A stretch of 64,000 nt of DNA, taken from NCBI GenBank assembly GCA_013397435.1, contig VZRG01000747.1:62001-126000 (forward strand), read 5' to 3'. Positions 1-12,400 of this stretch are shown in pieces (the first letter of the stretch is position 1; every line of letters begins with the position of its first letter). Source of the stretch: Erythrocercus mccallii (lineage: Eukaryota > Chordata > Aves > Passeriformes > Dicruridae). The notes below the pieces were generated by a model, which was not told where the DNA came from, made no database searches, and saw only the letters and a list, made by a program, of their open reading frames with translations. The translations under genes and the position numbers were made by a program.

Positions 1-2109
1 ACATAGTTAGACTATAAAATGTATATACATCATGTATAGTGAAGAACCTTCAGAGAATTCTGTTCAGCTTGAAGACTTTCCTATATTTTCTTCAGATAGT
101 TTTTGGTTTGTTGGGTTTTTTTTAAGTAAGACATTTTAAATGTAGGATACCTTTGCTGAACAACAGAAATATGTACTTTTTCTGATTAAAGGATCTTTTC
201 TTTCCTAAAGGGTTCTCTCATGTTTTCTCATTGACAGGATTGGATTTCAGTTTGTCAAAAATAATTGGTTATCATGATGTCTGTTGGCTCAGATGTGAGG
301 ACAAATTAAAATGAGTAACAAACAACTTGTATTAAACTCATTATCATAAAAGTATATGAATGTCAGGCTTTATATTTTGAATGAAATGCACAGTTGAGTA
401 TTTGAAAAAGATGAAAATGAAATGTGAACAATGCCCACTGAGGCAGAACATAATGTTTTAATATACAGTCAGTTAATGTCTTGTTGACCATTATCTAAGC
501 CCTAAGAATCCTCATGGTGGAGCTGAACCACAAGAAAAAAAGACCATTTACTCAAACCTGGGCCTTATGAGGTTTTATCTGGCACAAAAAGGCTTCTACT
601 GGCCATGAGCCTGTTGTTCTGTGAGCTGCATACAAAGAGGAAGAAAGATCTAATGCATCTGAATTTAAGGGATCTTGGTTTAAATCCTTCCCTCTGCATT
701 TTCATTTGTTTCTCTGCCGTCTTGTAAATGTCTGCAGACTTGGTGGTTTTGTAAATAAAATAACTATGCATGGACAAAATAGACCTTGGCACTTCAGAAA
801 GGATTCCACAGTTATCTGCATAAAAACTAATATATCAGTTAGAAACACAAGAAAATGCCTGTCTGAAAACCTTTCCTTCCAGGGTTTAGATGCCTAACTG
901 AGTTTTGGTAGTTTTCTTATATTGATTCAGGTCATAAGTCAAACTTATAGCTAGAAGCTGAAGAGGAAAAATATTTTTTATTTTGCCAATAATGTAAATT
1001 CAGAAATATTTTCTGGGGTGATGTTTATTTTGTAAAAAATTATTCTTTACTTGTGATTGAAGAAGTCACTACATCCTGTAAATATAAGAAAACCTCTGTT
1101 TCTTTTCATTGATTTGGTGTTGTCACAAATGCAAGAAGCAAAAGCAAGAGTAAAATAATTCAATTTTTCCCTAGTAGGGAAATCTAATACAGATGTTTAA
1201 CTCTTTATCAATGTCTTTCTGTAACTGTAGCAGCAATATGACAATAAACTCAAAAAACCCCAAGAAATCCTTCTTACATAAACTTAATCTCAGTGACAAT
1301 TATCTCATTCATTTTGTTTACCATTACTCTTGCAATCACCTTGCTCTTCCATCTCTAACACATTTTCAGAATGAACTTTGAATTATGACAGCCTATTTCA
1401 CCTGAAAATTAGAGTAAAGGTACATTAAACTTGATTCTGTGGCATTGCACTCTACATGTTCACTTTTTTTCAGGCCATACATATTTATTCATTCCTTCTA
1501 GTGAAGTTGTTACAGTTCGGTTTAGTTCAAAATCTCCTTAGACACAAATTTATCCTCTCATCCACAGATAATGAATTTTTATTTATCATGGCTACCTAGA
1601 AACAGGTAAAAAATAACATTTCAAATCCATCAAAGGCTTTGAGACTGCTGAATCCACTTACTGCAGTTCTTGTCCTTTGATTGTGCCTCTCAATCTTTGC
1701 AATGTTTTGGGGGGTTTTTTGCAATACTAATTTGCTACAGAACATCTAGGCTCAAAGATGTAGTGCCAATAGGCTTGAAATGGCAGGTTGCACTCAACAT
1801 GCCAATTGAGAAGCCTGTCTGGTTTCTCGAAGTGATTATGAGGTCAAATCAGAAGTTGCTGTCTTCTGCACATATGTTTGGGTTTAAAGGTGCAGCATAC
1901 CCTGAGAAATGTGAACACATGTTCTTGTGTCTTCTACCAGTAAAAGTAATATTATTTTGATTTAGCTATGTATTTGAACCTTTTCTGACCCTTTAATTAA
2001 TCAAAAGGCAGAACAAAGGACTGAAAATATGGACTTCTCAAGCACCAAATATACAGAAGAGGTAAGGAGGAGATGAACATTACAAAAGATGACTGAAAAC
2101 CAGGAGAAA
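1..2109. other. Unique AT-rich DNA, no gene seen
   Basis: Nothing recognisable is present. The longest open frame here is under 100 codons and shows no protein-like composition or splice context. A short G/T run at about 1706-1721 is the only low-complexity feature. No LTR ends, CR1 text or RNA gene were seen. Confidence 0.6.
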
Positions 2110-3173
2110 TAGCAAAACAAATATAATAAAGAATATATAGGGAAAAGAATGCTTATCAGACAAGGAATAGGAAAAGTACTGCATAACAGGATGATGCAAT
2201 ATGTAATCTGGAAGAGAAATTATGTCATGTATGATGTCGTATATCTTGACTTCAGCAAGGAATTTGCACGATACTCCATATTATCCTTATAGCAAAAGTG
2301 ATGAAGTATGGACTGGATAAGTGGAAAATGAGATGAACAGAAAACTGGCTAGACCATTGTGATCAAAGTTGATTATTGCTGTACTGTGACACTAATAGAA
2401 AACTCACTCATAGCTGCTGCTTCCCCTCAATAATCCGTACTTGAGCCACCACTGATGAATGTGTGTACTAAAAACTTGAATGAGGGCATGGAGAGCACTC
2501 TGAGCAAGTTTACAGACAGTAACACGTACAGGGAGACATCAGCATGCTGGAGGCTAGAGCTGCTATTCAGATGGACTACAATAGGCTGGAAGAAGGACTG
2601 ACATAAATCTCATGAAATTCACAAATGGCAAATTATAAGTCATGCACCTGGGCATGAATAATGCCATACACCAGTACAGGTTAGAGATTGACTGTCTATA
2701 AACCTTTTTGCAGAATTGGACTTTGGGGCCCTTAGCAGATTAGTAGAAATCTCAGCCAGCATTGAATCCTTGTAAAAAAGATGGTTACCAGTATCTTGGG
2801 CTGCATTAATGAGATTGTTGCCTGTAAGATGGCAGAAATTACTTTTTGCCTCTATTTACTACTTGTGAGGTTACATTTGGAGTGTGGCATCTAAATTTAA
2901 ACTCTCTTGCACAACATAAAAATACATTGATGTATTGGAGTACATCCAGCAAGAAGCTACCCAGTGTTCATGGGACTGGAAAGCCTTAAGTACAAGGAAA
3001 GGCTAAGTGCACTGGATTTTGTTCAAACTTAAAAAAAAAAAAACAACAAAAAAAAAGAGAGATATTAATGCTAATACCTAAGAGCAGAGCTTGTGGAGGT
3101 GGTCCCAGAATCTTCTTAGATGTGTGTCCCAACAGGGTAGGAAGCAAAAGACTAGTTAACAACAGAGGATGTT
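2110..3173 (+). mobile_element. CR1 LINE fragment, ORF2 reverse transcriptase end plus 3' UTR (left part)
   Basis: This is an old, decayed CR1 non-LTR retrotransposon in + orientation. At 2233-2260 the sequence still translates as DVVYLDFSK, which is the motif A region of the CR1 reverse transcriptase (usual form VYLDFSKAFDTVS). The text that follows tracks the usual CR1 order: the segment around 2500-2520 for 'L-S-K-F-T-D', the stretch near 2570-2660 on a dimer of 'labelled asp-leu' type, and the 3' UTR segment at 2860-3010. Frames are broken by many stops and indels, so no protein can be made. An A-rich run at 3031-3057 lies within it. The copy is interrupted by the solo LTR at 3180-3818 and continues at 3825. 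The left boundary is approximate and the element is 5' truncated, as is normal for CR1. Confidence 0.75.
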
Positions 3174-3179
3174 CTCAAC
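3174..3179. repeat. Target site duplication, left copy (CTCAAC)
   Basis: The six bases CTCAAC immediately precede the LTR start TGTTGC and are repeated exactly after the LTR end at 3819-3824. A 6-bp duplication is typical of alpha- and betaretrovirus-like (ERVK class) integration. Confidence 0.9.
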
Positions 3180-3554
3180 TGTTGCGGTTCGTCTAAGTTA
3201 TTATATTGAGTTTGCTCAGTTCTCTGTATGTTTGGTTAAAGTTCATCAGTGTTATGAGTTGTATGTACCCCTGTGTTAGCAGTGTGAGTCCTCAGCCCTC
3301 AGTTTTCCCGCCTTAAGTTGTTTACCCCAATCCCTCACATGTTTCCTGCTCCCCGTCCATGTGCCCCTGTCTGCCTGTCACCTGGCCCTGTCGTCCTATT
3401 GGCAGGGCCGGGTGATTGGCCGGCAGGGGATCACACCATATCACCCCATACTCTGCTTTCCCTCATTGGTCATGACTGTGGTTACCCCATGATGTCATCC
3501 CTGAATCCCTCTGTTGGTTGGTTACCCCATGCTCTCCACCCCAGTTCTGTACTG

Positions 3555-3561
3555 TTAAATA
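3555..3561 (+). promoter_or_regulatory. TATA-like box of the ERVK-type LTR
   Basis: TTAAATA lies about 70 bases upstream of the polyadenylation signal, at the position where the sister LTR at 31302-31940 has a better TATATA box. The base change suggests a weakened promoter. Activity is not shown by the sequence. Confidence 0.5.
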
Positions 3562-3627
3562 CCCCTGTTCATGTTAAGTGTAGGGCTCTTGGGCTTGGGC
3601 TGCCTGCTCGCGTGGGTAGCTCAGGTG

Positions 3628-3633
3628 AATAAA
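3628..3633 (+). terminator. Polyadenylation signal AATAAA of the LTR
   Basis: AATAAA is found in the expected place downstream of the TATA-like box, and the matching signal is conserved in the sister copy. It marks the R region of the LTR. Confidence 0.75.
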
Positions 3634-3737
3634 ACCTCCAGTTATTCCCCTCACCCAAGAGTCTCTGGCCTCTGCCTCTCCGTCAACATCTTCTTAGCAC
3701 TACTCTTCAGTCAACACCACTGCAGGAAGGACCCACG

Positions 3738-3755
3738 GGCAGACGAGTGTCTGCC
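3738..3755 (+). other. Conserved stem-loop in LTR U5
   Basis: GGCAGAC, loop GAGT, GTCTGCC: a perfect 7-bp stem with a 4-base loop. The identical 18 bases occur in the sister LTR at 31366-31383, although the sequence around them differs between the two copies. See the findings. Confidence 0.6.
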
Positions 3756-3818
3756 GGGTTTGTGGCTGCCCCCTGATCTTGCTTGGAGCTGCCAGACAGC
3801 TAACAAAGAGCGGCCGCA

Positions 3819-3824
3819 CTCAAC
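3819..3824. repeat. Target site duplication, right copy (CTCAAC)
   Basis: Exact repeat of 3174-3179, directly after the terminal GCA of the LTR. CR1 text resumes after it. Confidence 0.9.
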
Positions 3825-4010
3825 TGATGCAAGAAGCGAGAGATATCAAAGATAGGGGAATACATGGTCGGGTTTTGGAGATACAGGTGGAATTTCCATC
3901 ACTGGTGATACACAGACTTTGGCAGGACAAGGCCCTCAACAAGTTGATAGAACTGACCCAGCTTTAAGCAGTGGATTTGTGGTGGGCTAACTGTGCAGCA
4001 GTGAGATATT
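3825..4010 (+). mobile_element. CR1 LINE fragment, 3' UTR (right part of the split copy)
   Basis: This continues the CR1 that begins at 2110. The section at about 3890-3985 follows the common CR1 3' UTR text: a 'ggtggaat-tccatc' start, then 'gacaaggccct-aacaag-tgat', then 'gaactgaccc-gctttaagcagtgga'. Orientation and order agree with the left part, so the LTR at 3180-3818 landed within one CR1 copy. The 3' end is degraded and the boundary is approximate. Confidence 0.65.
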
Positions 4011-4239
4011 TATGCACGGGAAAAAATGTGACAAAAACACTTATAGGTCTAAATGATGGGGAGATCACTTAACAGTTACAATTATATGTAAAATTAACTT
4101 GGGAAAATTAATTTATTGCTAATTAAGATATATTTGAGTGGTGAGAAAGAAAGATTAAAAATTAAAACACCTTCCCCTGCACCCTCATCCTTGGTTTCAA
4201 AGTCTTATTTCACTCCTTCCATTCTCATTGTGTCCTACA

Positions 4240-4298
4240 GTGGATCCATTTTGGACCTGGTCCCTTCCAACCAAATTACTCTCTGATTTTGTGATCCA
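4240..4298 (+). mobile_element. CR1 LINE 3' terminus, short fragment
   Basis: The text 'ggtcccttccaaccaaatta' followed by a degenerate 'ctgattttgtga' matches the extreme 3' end of avian CR1, which ends in tandem ATTCTATG-like octamers. It may be the terminus of the CR1 at 2110-4010 after loss or replacement of the intervening sequence, or a separate insertion. Confidence 0.5.
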
Positions 4299-7185
4299 GT
4301 GTTAGTGTCAGGCAAATGGAAATATGAAATAAAGACACACAGCAGTAATAACTTTATAGTACAGGTGGGTGTATGGACAAAGACAAGGAGGAGGGAGAAT
4401 AAAAAGGAGCAGCTGCTCATCAGCCTTGTTTCAGTGTAAACATGAATACAACAGTAATGCTTGTTGTGATAAAACTACAGATTGTTTATGTATCTATGAC
4501 TGCACATAAAATGTGCAAATAATATGATTAAAAACCAAAACATATACTATGGAATAGTCAGAATTGCAACATCCTAATACTTTCTGACAACAGTGTTGAT
4601 AATTTGTAAACAAGTCTTCATTAACTTGACAGGATGATTTGCAGGACTGATTAATGCATTGAATAAGTAAATAAATAGGGCTCTATGTTTCATGATGAAT
4701 TTGATGCAGAAAAAGTATGTATGTATAAACATAAAGAGGCCGTATCAGCACAATGCAAATCTTTTCATAAAGAGAAGTATAGCAACAAAGAAAAAAAGAA
4801 GTACTGGCAAAAAAGAATTTCTTTTTTGAAGTACCAGTATTGTCTCTGATCTTTGTAAAAAATAAATGCAATCAATCCAAACTTTATCTCTTTCCAGATT
4901 TCACAGAAAGAATGATTTTCAAAAAATAGGTAATAGCAGTGCTCTTCTTTAGCTTAGCTCTAGTCACTACTGTGATTCTCAATTTGATACTGTCCCCCAG
5001 GGAAATACCCCCACACTTGTCATTTGGGCTAGGAGTGCAGTCATCACTACATAGAACCATTTCTCATGCTTGTCACTCAGCTCTTGAAAGGACACACATC
5101 CACATATTGTATATTACATACACTCCACACACCATAAACAATCACCTCACACTTTCGATCTGCACAGAAAAAGATGACTATTTGCAGAGTTTCATGTTGG
5201 GATTTAAATTGAAATAATGTCCAGACAACCTAGAAAGTGCTTAGCTCTTGAAACTAGTTTAAATGCATTCTGTGTAACACTGAAATTAATGCTTGCCATC
5301 TCTTTATTACAAAATTTCATAAACTAAGTTTTCCTATGCAGTACTTTCTTTTTTTTAGGTTTTGTGCTCACATGAATATTCAAAACAGTTTTAAAAATAC
5401 AATACCACTGTCCAAGGAATTCCATGCTATTTTGCTGAATACATGGGCTTTGTATAATTTGCCTAATAAGCTGAATGTATTCATATATTAATAAATTTGA
5501 TTTATTGATGTTTTATTTGACAAAGCAATTATTTGCATACAGACTTCTACAGCTGCAAGATATCCATGTCTCATGAGATCAGGGTTTTTTTAAAAAAAAG
5601 AAAATACTACAACTCTTTATGGAAAAAGGACATCAAAGGTTACTCTCTTCAAGAATAGTGTTGAAAACTCCATTCACGCTGGGGGAAACAATGGAAGTTT
5701 TATTACAATCATTCAAAAATGCAGACCAATTTTGCATTGACTCCTCACAGAGAGTAATTTATCTGCCTACAAATCTATTCAAAAAAGATATATCTTCTTT
5801 TACATTTACTTATTTCTACATACAATATCTTCAGCATCTTGGACTCAGATGGTTGTATTGTGTGATTTTACTTTTATTATGAAAAGAGATTTTTATCTTC
5901 TCTTCTTCCATTCCAAGAATATAAGACACAAAGCAGTATTGTGCTGCATATGAAGCTGGGGTGAAGCTAGAGCGTTATAAATAATTTATTTTACAACTGA
6001 ACCTAAATGTTTTCACAAGCACTCTTTTCACTTGTATTTTCTACCCATTTTTCTCTTTCTTCCCAATATTTTCATTCTTTTCAAATTACATAAGTGAACA
6101 GATGCTAATCCACACCTTAGCTTTCACTTCACATTTTTTGCACATGTTCTCTTGTTTAGTCCATCCCCAGTAGATGCAAAGGTACATTTCATGAACATTC
6201 AAAAATACACAGCAGGGTTTTGCACAGTGCCAGCTGTCTCTTTTTGTTCAACTTAAATTAACTCATCAGAAACTGAAAAACTCTAGGTCAGTTAGGACCA
6301 CAAAGAATTAGGAGATGGTTGAAATATTTTGCCACCAATCTGGAGTAATTATAGTTAAGCTAATAGAAGTTATTCAGTAAGCAAAAATGGAGATTAGAGA
6401 TCCATGCTTTCTTTCATAATGTTCAATATTTTTTGCCCACACTCAGATGCTTATGTTTCCCTTGTCTATACTGATCACTAAACTTGCTATCATTTATTGT
6501 TATTATATTTTTAGTGGTGTTAAGCACTGTCTTTTCATCTTCCATCCAGCAACTATTAGTATATTAAATTATAAGACTGTAGAAATTTACTTTAACAGAT
6601 TAATAGGATTTCTTAAGATGTTGCATAATCTGTACATAAAGTAGATATAAAACTCTCTACTCTCTACAGTAGATATAAAACTCTGGTATAATTCCAGAAT
6701 GATGTGTATTAGAAAATCATAGAACTACTATTTCAAGATAAAGTAGGAAATTTCTTATTTCAACTTAGTGCTTCATTAAATACATCCAAAGACAATGGAG
6801 TTGATATTCCATAACTTTGAAACTAGGGCTTAATCCCAAACATATATAACACACCCAGGTAACCTATATGTTCACAATACTTTATTTTAAAAACAGTGAA
6901 TTAGTTATATTTGTATTTATAGAGTAAAGAAAATGCTTAAATGCATTATTTCTACTAACAATGTCAAGGGAAAAAATCATCATTTACATCTTAAGAAGTG
7001 GAATCCTGAGAAGGTATTTTAAATGTTAATATTAAGTAACATGAATGTTTGAATAATAAACAGGAAAGTCTTTTTATGATGTTGAAAGATAAAACTTCTG
7101 CAATAAGGTTTTTGCTTATATTGTTAAACTAATCTTCTACCTTTTTGAGTCTGGGTGGAACTAAATATCATCCTGTCTTGTATAA
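4299..7185. other. Unique AT-rich DNA, no gene seen
   Basis: No gene, LTR or CR1 was recognised. One small imperfect tandem duplication occurs: a 17-base unit (agtagatataaaactct) at 6640-6656 and 6669-6685 with a CT-rich spacer. Open frames are short and occur on both strands equally. Confidence 0.55.
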
Positions 7186-7759
7186 GATAGTGTGGCCAGC
7201 AGGACCAGGGCTGTGATTATCCCACTGTACTCAGCACTGGCGAGACTGCACATTTAGTGCTGTGTCCAGTTCTGTGCCCTTCACTACAAGAAAGACATTG
7301 AGGTATTGGAGCATGTCCAGAGAAGGGATAAAGTTTCTTCCCAAGAAGCTGGTGAAGGATCTTGAGTAGAAGTCACGAGGAGCAGCCGAAGGAGCTGGGG
7401 TTGTTTAGCCTGAAGGAAAGTACACTCAGGGGAGACCTTATTGCTCTCTACAGCTACCTGAAAAGAGGTTGTTGCAATGCAGGGATCAGTATCTTCTCCC
7501 AGACAACAAAAGACAGGACAATAGGAAATGGCCTCAAGGAGGAAATTGCACCAAAGGAGGTTTAGATTGGATAGTAGGAAAAAATTCTTGGCTAAAAGGA
7601 TGGTCAGACATTGATAATAAGTCATCATTCCTGGAGGTATTTAAAAGACCTGTAGATGTGGTGCTTAGGGTCATAATTTTCTGGTGGACTTGGCAGTGCT
7701 GGGTTTATGGTTGGACTTGGTGATCTTGGGAGTCTTTTTCAACATAAACAATTCTATGT
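7186..7759 (+). mobile_element. CR1 LINE, 5'-truncated 3' end
   Basis: A 3'-terminal CR1 copy in + orientation. It carries the end of ORF2 and the 3' UTR: the 'ggcgagactgcaca' region near 7240, 'tccagttctgtgccc' at 7266-7280, 'gagctggggttgtttagcct' near 7391-7410, then 'ggaggtatttaaaagacctg' near 7633-7652, and it ends at an octamer-like ATTCTATG. The order and orientation are those of a standard truncated CR1 insertion. Several indels and stops break the reading frame. The frames on both strands in this interval (for example 7284-7628 on the minus strand) are by-products of the repeat. Confidence 0.85.
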
Positions 7760-9414
7760 TTTCAAAACACAAATGTCTTCTGTGGGTTTTTTACTTCCAT
7801 TGAAATCTCTGATACCAGACCTTTGTCAGAAACAGAACAGACACTGTATCTTGTATTCAAGTTATTAAATCAGTTCTATTTCTCACATTTTGTAGAAGAG
7901 TGTGTGTTTATGTTTCCAGATAATTTTCCAATTAAATATCTCAAAACATATTCAAATGTTAATCATGATTATTCAGAACAGTGAAGAGAGAGATTTAAAT
8001 AATGAATTAATTACCAAGAGAAAAACGATTTTATGATCCCAAACTGAAAATGGAACAAGTTTCCTCTTCAGTCTAGTGATTGTGTATACCTTCAAATAAA
8101 GTTTCAGTCCTGAAATAAGAAATTGTATTGGACAACAGGGCATTTATTTAGACTTTATCATCACTGTGATCACTATCTAAGCCGATCATTTTTTCTTTCA
8201 CCTTTATTAATTTTAGCTATATTCTCATCTTCTTATGATGTGAGTGATGTTGCAAGTCAATCTATTTTCTTTTAATTAACATTTGGACACCAGATAAATC
8301 AAAAGTGTCTTTTTCTGATTCAGACTGGGTTTCATTTCACATGCACCACAGAGAGGCTTCAGTAACACATACACACACATTTCCTAAGTCCCTTCCATCC
8401 TCTCTCTCTTCACACTGAAGAAAAAAAAAAAGGTCACTTTTCAAATCTCCTTGAATGAGTTAACCATGGTTTTTGTCTGTCTCACTCTGAGCATTTAACT
8501 GTCATAAGGGCAAAGCAAGGACCTTTTCATACATTTTGAAATAATACATTGTCTCTTTGGAGATAGCACTGTCATTTGTTTTCATTTCACCAGCATGTCG
8601 CTCTTCAGATTGAAATATATATTAAAGGGAATATCCACTTTCTGAGAAATGCAATGAAACGGATGAATTTTCTGCAACTGCATTTCATCTGAAACACAAT
8701 CCTCTTAAAACAAGTGGTATGATGGATTATAAAATATATTTTGTAATTCAATACTCTTTTGTTGCTTATATTATTGTAATTCAAGAGGAGAACACAGGAG
8801 ACAAGTTGTCTCCTTGTCAAAATTTCAGCTTCATTTTACAAGCTTGTCTATATTTATGTAATTTTCTCAGAGACAGTAATCTGAAAAAGTGCATATAAAT
8901 ACATGAAAATATGATTTTTCTTGTGTCTATTCTTATGCTATATATTATTGAAAACTTTATTTCCCTGCAATAGCAGAGGGAAGGAGAATCAAATATGTAT
9001 TTAGATTTGCAGAATTCAACAGTCAGGAATACAGATAGGTTTGAATATGACTTACTGTTTACCTGTCCATTTGAAGGCAATTGCTGAAATATAATTCATT
9101 CTATGGACAATGGCTGCATGTGTGTTAGCGTGCCTTGATGTATTTACAAGTTCTCATTACCAAACTCCAGAGGCTACAACAAAGAAAAATTGGAGTTCTA
9201 GATATTTCAACATCAGACAATCCATAGAGCATCCAAAGATTTTCCTATTACACATCTAAAGAGGTGCAAAACCCCCTGATATTGACCCAGCAACAACAGA
9301 GTGGTGACCCACAGTGTGCTTCAATGAAGTATGAAGCATAACACATTCACAATGGAAATGTGAAAATTGTCAGTTATATCTTTGTTGTTGTTCATGGGTA
9401 TTGCTGTAACTGTA

Positions 9415-9492
9415 GTGATTTGGTGGGTTTTGTTTGCTTCTTTGTTAGTTTATTTGTTTAGGGGTTTTTTGAAGGGTGTGGTTATTTTTTAA
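9415..9492 (+). repeat. G/T-rich low-complexity tract
   Basis: The + strand is made almost wholly of T and G, with T runs broken by GG, GGG and GGGG. Comparable tracts are found at 19800, 30470, 36123 and 62251, all with G/T on the + strand. Confidence 0.6.
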
Positions 9493-12400
9493 GGTGATCA
9501 TCCAGGAGTATATGCAAACTTATCCAAAGCACATGGGCCTTGTATCTAGACAATATTAAGAGCAATAAATAAAACAAATCTCTGGGCTTTTTTTAGTTAA
9601 AAGCATTATTTGCAAGTGGACTTAATCCATCTGTTTTAGTTATTTCTACTTATACTCTGTTGTGTTTGTAGCTTCTTTCCTGGTTTAGCTAACTATATCT
9701 GTTTACAATAAAAATATTTTTCTGTCCTTAATAAATATTCATCTCATTGAATTAATATTGAATTAATATTATATTAAGTTTTAACATTTACTAGAAGTTA
9801 CATAAGTTGTTAATAGATTAATGTAATACCTTTCTGAAATTTTGCTGTTGCTATGTTGAAAATATGTAGAAAGTGGAAATAATAATTTCCTCAATGTTAT
9901 ATATATGTAAGCATGCATCTGCACACATGCAATAAATAAATATAATGCCAAACCTAGAGAGCTTTTTACATTAATTTAATGCCTCATCATCATAGGCAGG
10001 AAAACCTGCAAAAGTATTCTACAGGAGAAAGGAAATTTAGACAACTTTTATGCCAAGGACAAAAAAATATTTTTATATTTACATAGATTCTCTCTTCTTA
10101 GTCGATACACAATAGAATTTCTTTGTTTTGGTCTATTGATGACAAGTCATATTCTACATTTGTAAAGTAAAAAGACTTCTCAAAAAAGAAAAAAAACAGA
10201 AGTTATCAGAATCATGCAAGGTTTTTCTTCCTCAGGAGAAAACTTAGCCAGCAGAATACATAACTTTGTGTAGTGTGAGTAAAGTTGGGGTAAGTGACCC
10301 TTCATGTTCATATGATTCTTTGATTCAAAATTTTTTTTATAGCTGATATATTTTGTCATCACCATGGTTAAAAGTATAAAAGAATTTATCACAATATTTT
10401 GAAGCATTTGTATTCTTAATGTAATTCCAAAAAGTACATAATATTAAAGAAATCTCTTTATTTTTGTAAAAATGCCATAATTAAACATTTTAAAAAAAAT
10501 CCTGTACTGTGTCAGATTGGAATCTGACATTTCTATCATACACAGCTTTTTTTTTACATCTATTTCTTTCACTTCAAATAGAGAGACTGTGTTTGAGGAA
10601 GATAGTAGAAGAAAAAAACTTTTAAAAATAAGCCTGGAAACCACTTTTAAACCATTCCAACACACTATATCTGTCAGAATCTAGAATTATTCTAAAATAT
10701 TGCTGTAATATTCACAATAGTGATGAATGATCAAGTGGATACTTTAGCTAAAATTAAAGGAGCAGCAAACATAAGCAACATAAATTTAGTATATAATAAT
10801 GGCCTGTGATTGAACTAAAAGTCAGAAGAGGGTATATAAAAATTGTTATGTCCTTTGATGTGTTTTGGGTGAATGTTTCTGGTCTATTCCTTCAATGAGC
10901 TGTAAGTTTTCTTGTAGGAGCAATACATGTTTTTCCAGGCTAGGACTTGTACAGTAACAACCAAGTAACATTGGGATGCTAACTACGTTGAACTATACAA
11001 GAATTTTAAGAGAATTTCTGGTTTTGTAGCTACTGTATTCTTTGCATATGAAATATTTGCACGTGTATGAATATCCAAGCAGGCAACTGCACCTCTGCTT
11101 CTCTAGGCTTCTTAACTTTTTAGACTTTTTAGAAAGTAATATACACCAGCTGCTGCAAAACAAGCCTCTCAAAAGTGTCTTGGCTAGAATTGTGCATATA
11201 GATTATTTTACAATTTAGAAGACAAATGGGGAGAAAGGATAATGGTTCTTTTTCTCTTTGTTTGTTTAATTAAAAAGTAAAATAGTACTTTTTCACTTTA
11301 AGCAATGAGCAATCAGAGGAAAAGGATATATGCAACCATAAGTACTTTTGTGCAAATGTAGCCCTTTATGTTTTCTCCCTAACCAACAATATTCTGTGGA
11401 TTTAGATCAAATCATATGATGAAAACCACATTTTTGTCAGGGTCACCTTTAACCAAAAAGGACAAAAAAAGGGAGAATGTTTAATCAAGCTTTAATTGTG
11501 TAAGCTCAGCAAAACTTAAAGAAAACCAAACCCAAGCAGAACTAAACAACTTGTTTTTCCTAAATGCACCATGCTCAGGCTTTATTGATGAAAATAAAAG
11601 CTTTTTTTCCCTGAATGATTTTCACAGAGCAGTCTTAGAAATATATTTTTGACAAACACTAAATACCTCAGAAAACACATGCAGATCCAGCATAGACTCA
11701 GCCTATTTAGAAGCATACTAAGCTGGTGGCCATCATTTCTCCAAGCAGGTAGATGAATTGTTTCTCCTATGTAAGTCATATAAAGTTAAGTAGGCCCTTG
11801 CTGCTGGAGGCTGAAGCGTGGTATTACCTCTGCTCTTTACTGTTAATTAGGGGTATGCTCATTCAATGTTGGAGGAGCACGTAGCAAAGAGGTCTTGTGC
11901 CTATATGTGCTTGTTATCCTCCTTATTGTGGGGAACATTTCCTAAGGAACAGTAAGCTTTTCTAGCTAGAATTCTTAGAAGACATTAATCAGTTTAATAA
12001 TCAACTGATGAGAAATGTGTTACTTCAGCTACAATTTGGACATGAATCCTTTTTATATGTAAAACACATAAATGAGTTATTAACTCTGAACCTTCTCTTT
12101 GCTTTAGGGACAGAATTCTGCCTCCAAAGCAAAGATAGATTCAGCTTCTGCTAATGGAAAGCTTAATTTCAACAAAAATGAAAAATTAGTTATAAAACTA
12201 GGAAAACCAAAGATGTAGAAGACATTAACTTCTCTAGCTCTATTAACCACCATAGGACTAGTTAAGCGATAACTGGATATGGCAAGAACAGACACCTAGT
12301 ATCAGTACCAGCTGTAGTGAGAAAAGCTTGCATTTACTGCTGAATCAAAAGGCAAACAAGTTTTGTGGACATATACTAAAGGGAAAGAGTCATTTCTTAT

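Larger units (their letters stand above)
3180..3818 (+). mobile_element. Solo LTR, endogenous retrovirus of ERVK type (639 bp)
   Basis: A complete solo long terminal repeat. It starts TGTTGCGG, ends CGGCCGCA, and is flanked by perfect CTCAAC duplications. No internal gag, pol or env sequence is present, so the provirus has been reduced by recombination between its two LTRs. A TTAAATA box at 3555-3561 and a polyadenylation signal at 3628-3633 give the U3-R-U5 order and set the + orientation. It is clearly richer in G+C than its surroundings. A second copy of the same family lies at 31302-31940 on the other strand; the two match along their whole length but with many substitutions and compensating indels. 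The open frames inside it (for example 3318-3632) are incidental. It sits inside a CR1, so it is younger than that CR1. Confidence 0.92.

Noticed and set aside
3318..3632. 104-codon + strand frame
   Set aside because: Inside the ERVK-type LTR at 3180-3818, spanning the TATA-like box and polyadenylation signal.
7284..7628. 114-codon minus strand frame
   Set aside because: It is antisense to a + strand CR1 copy.
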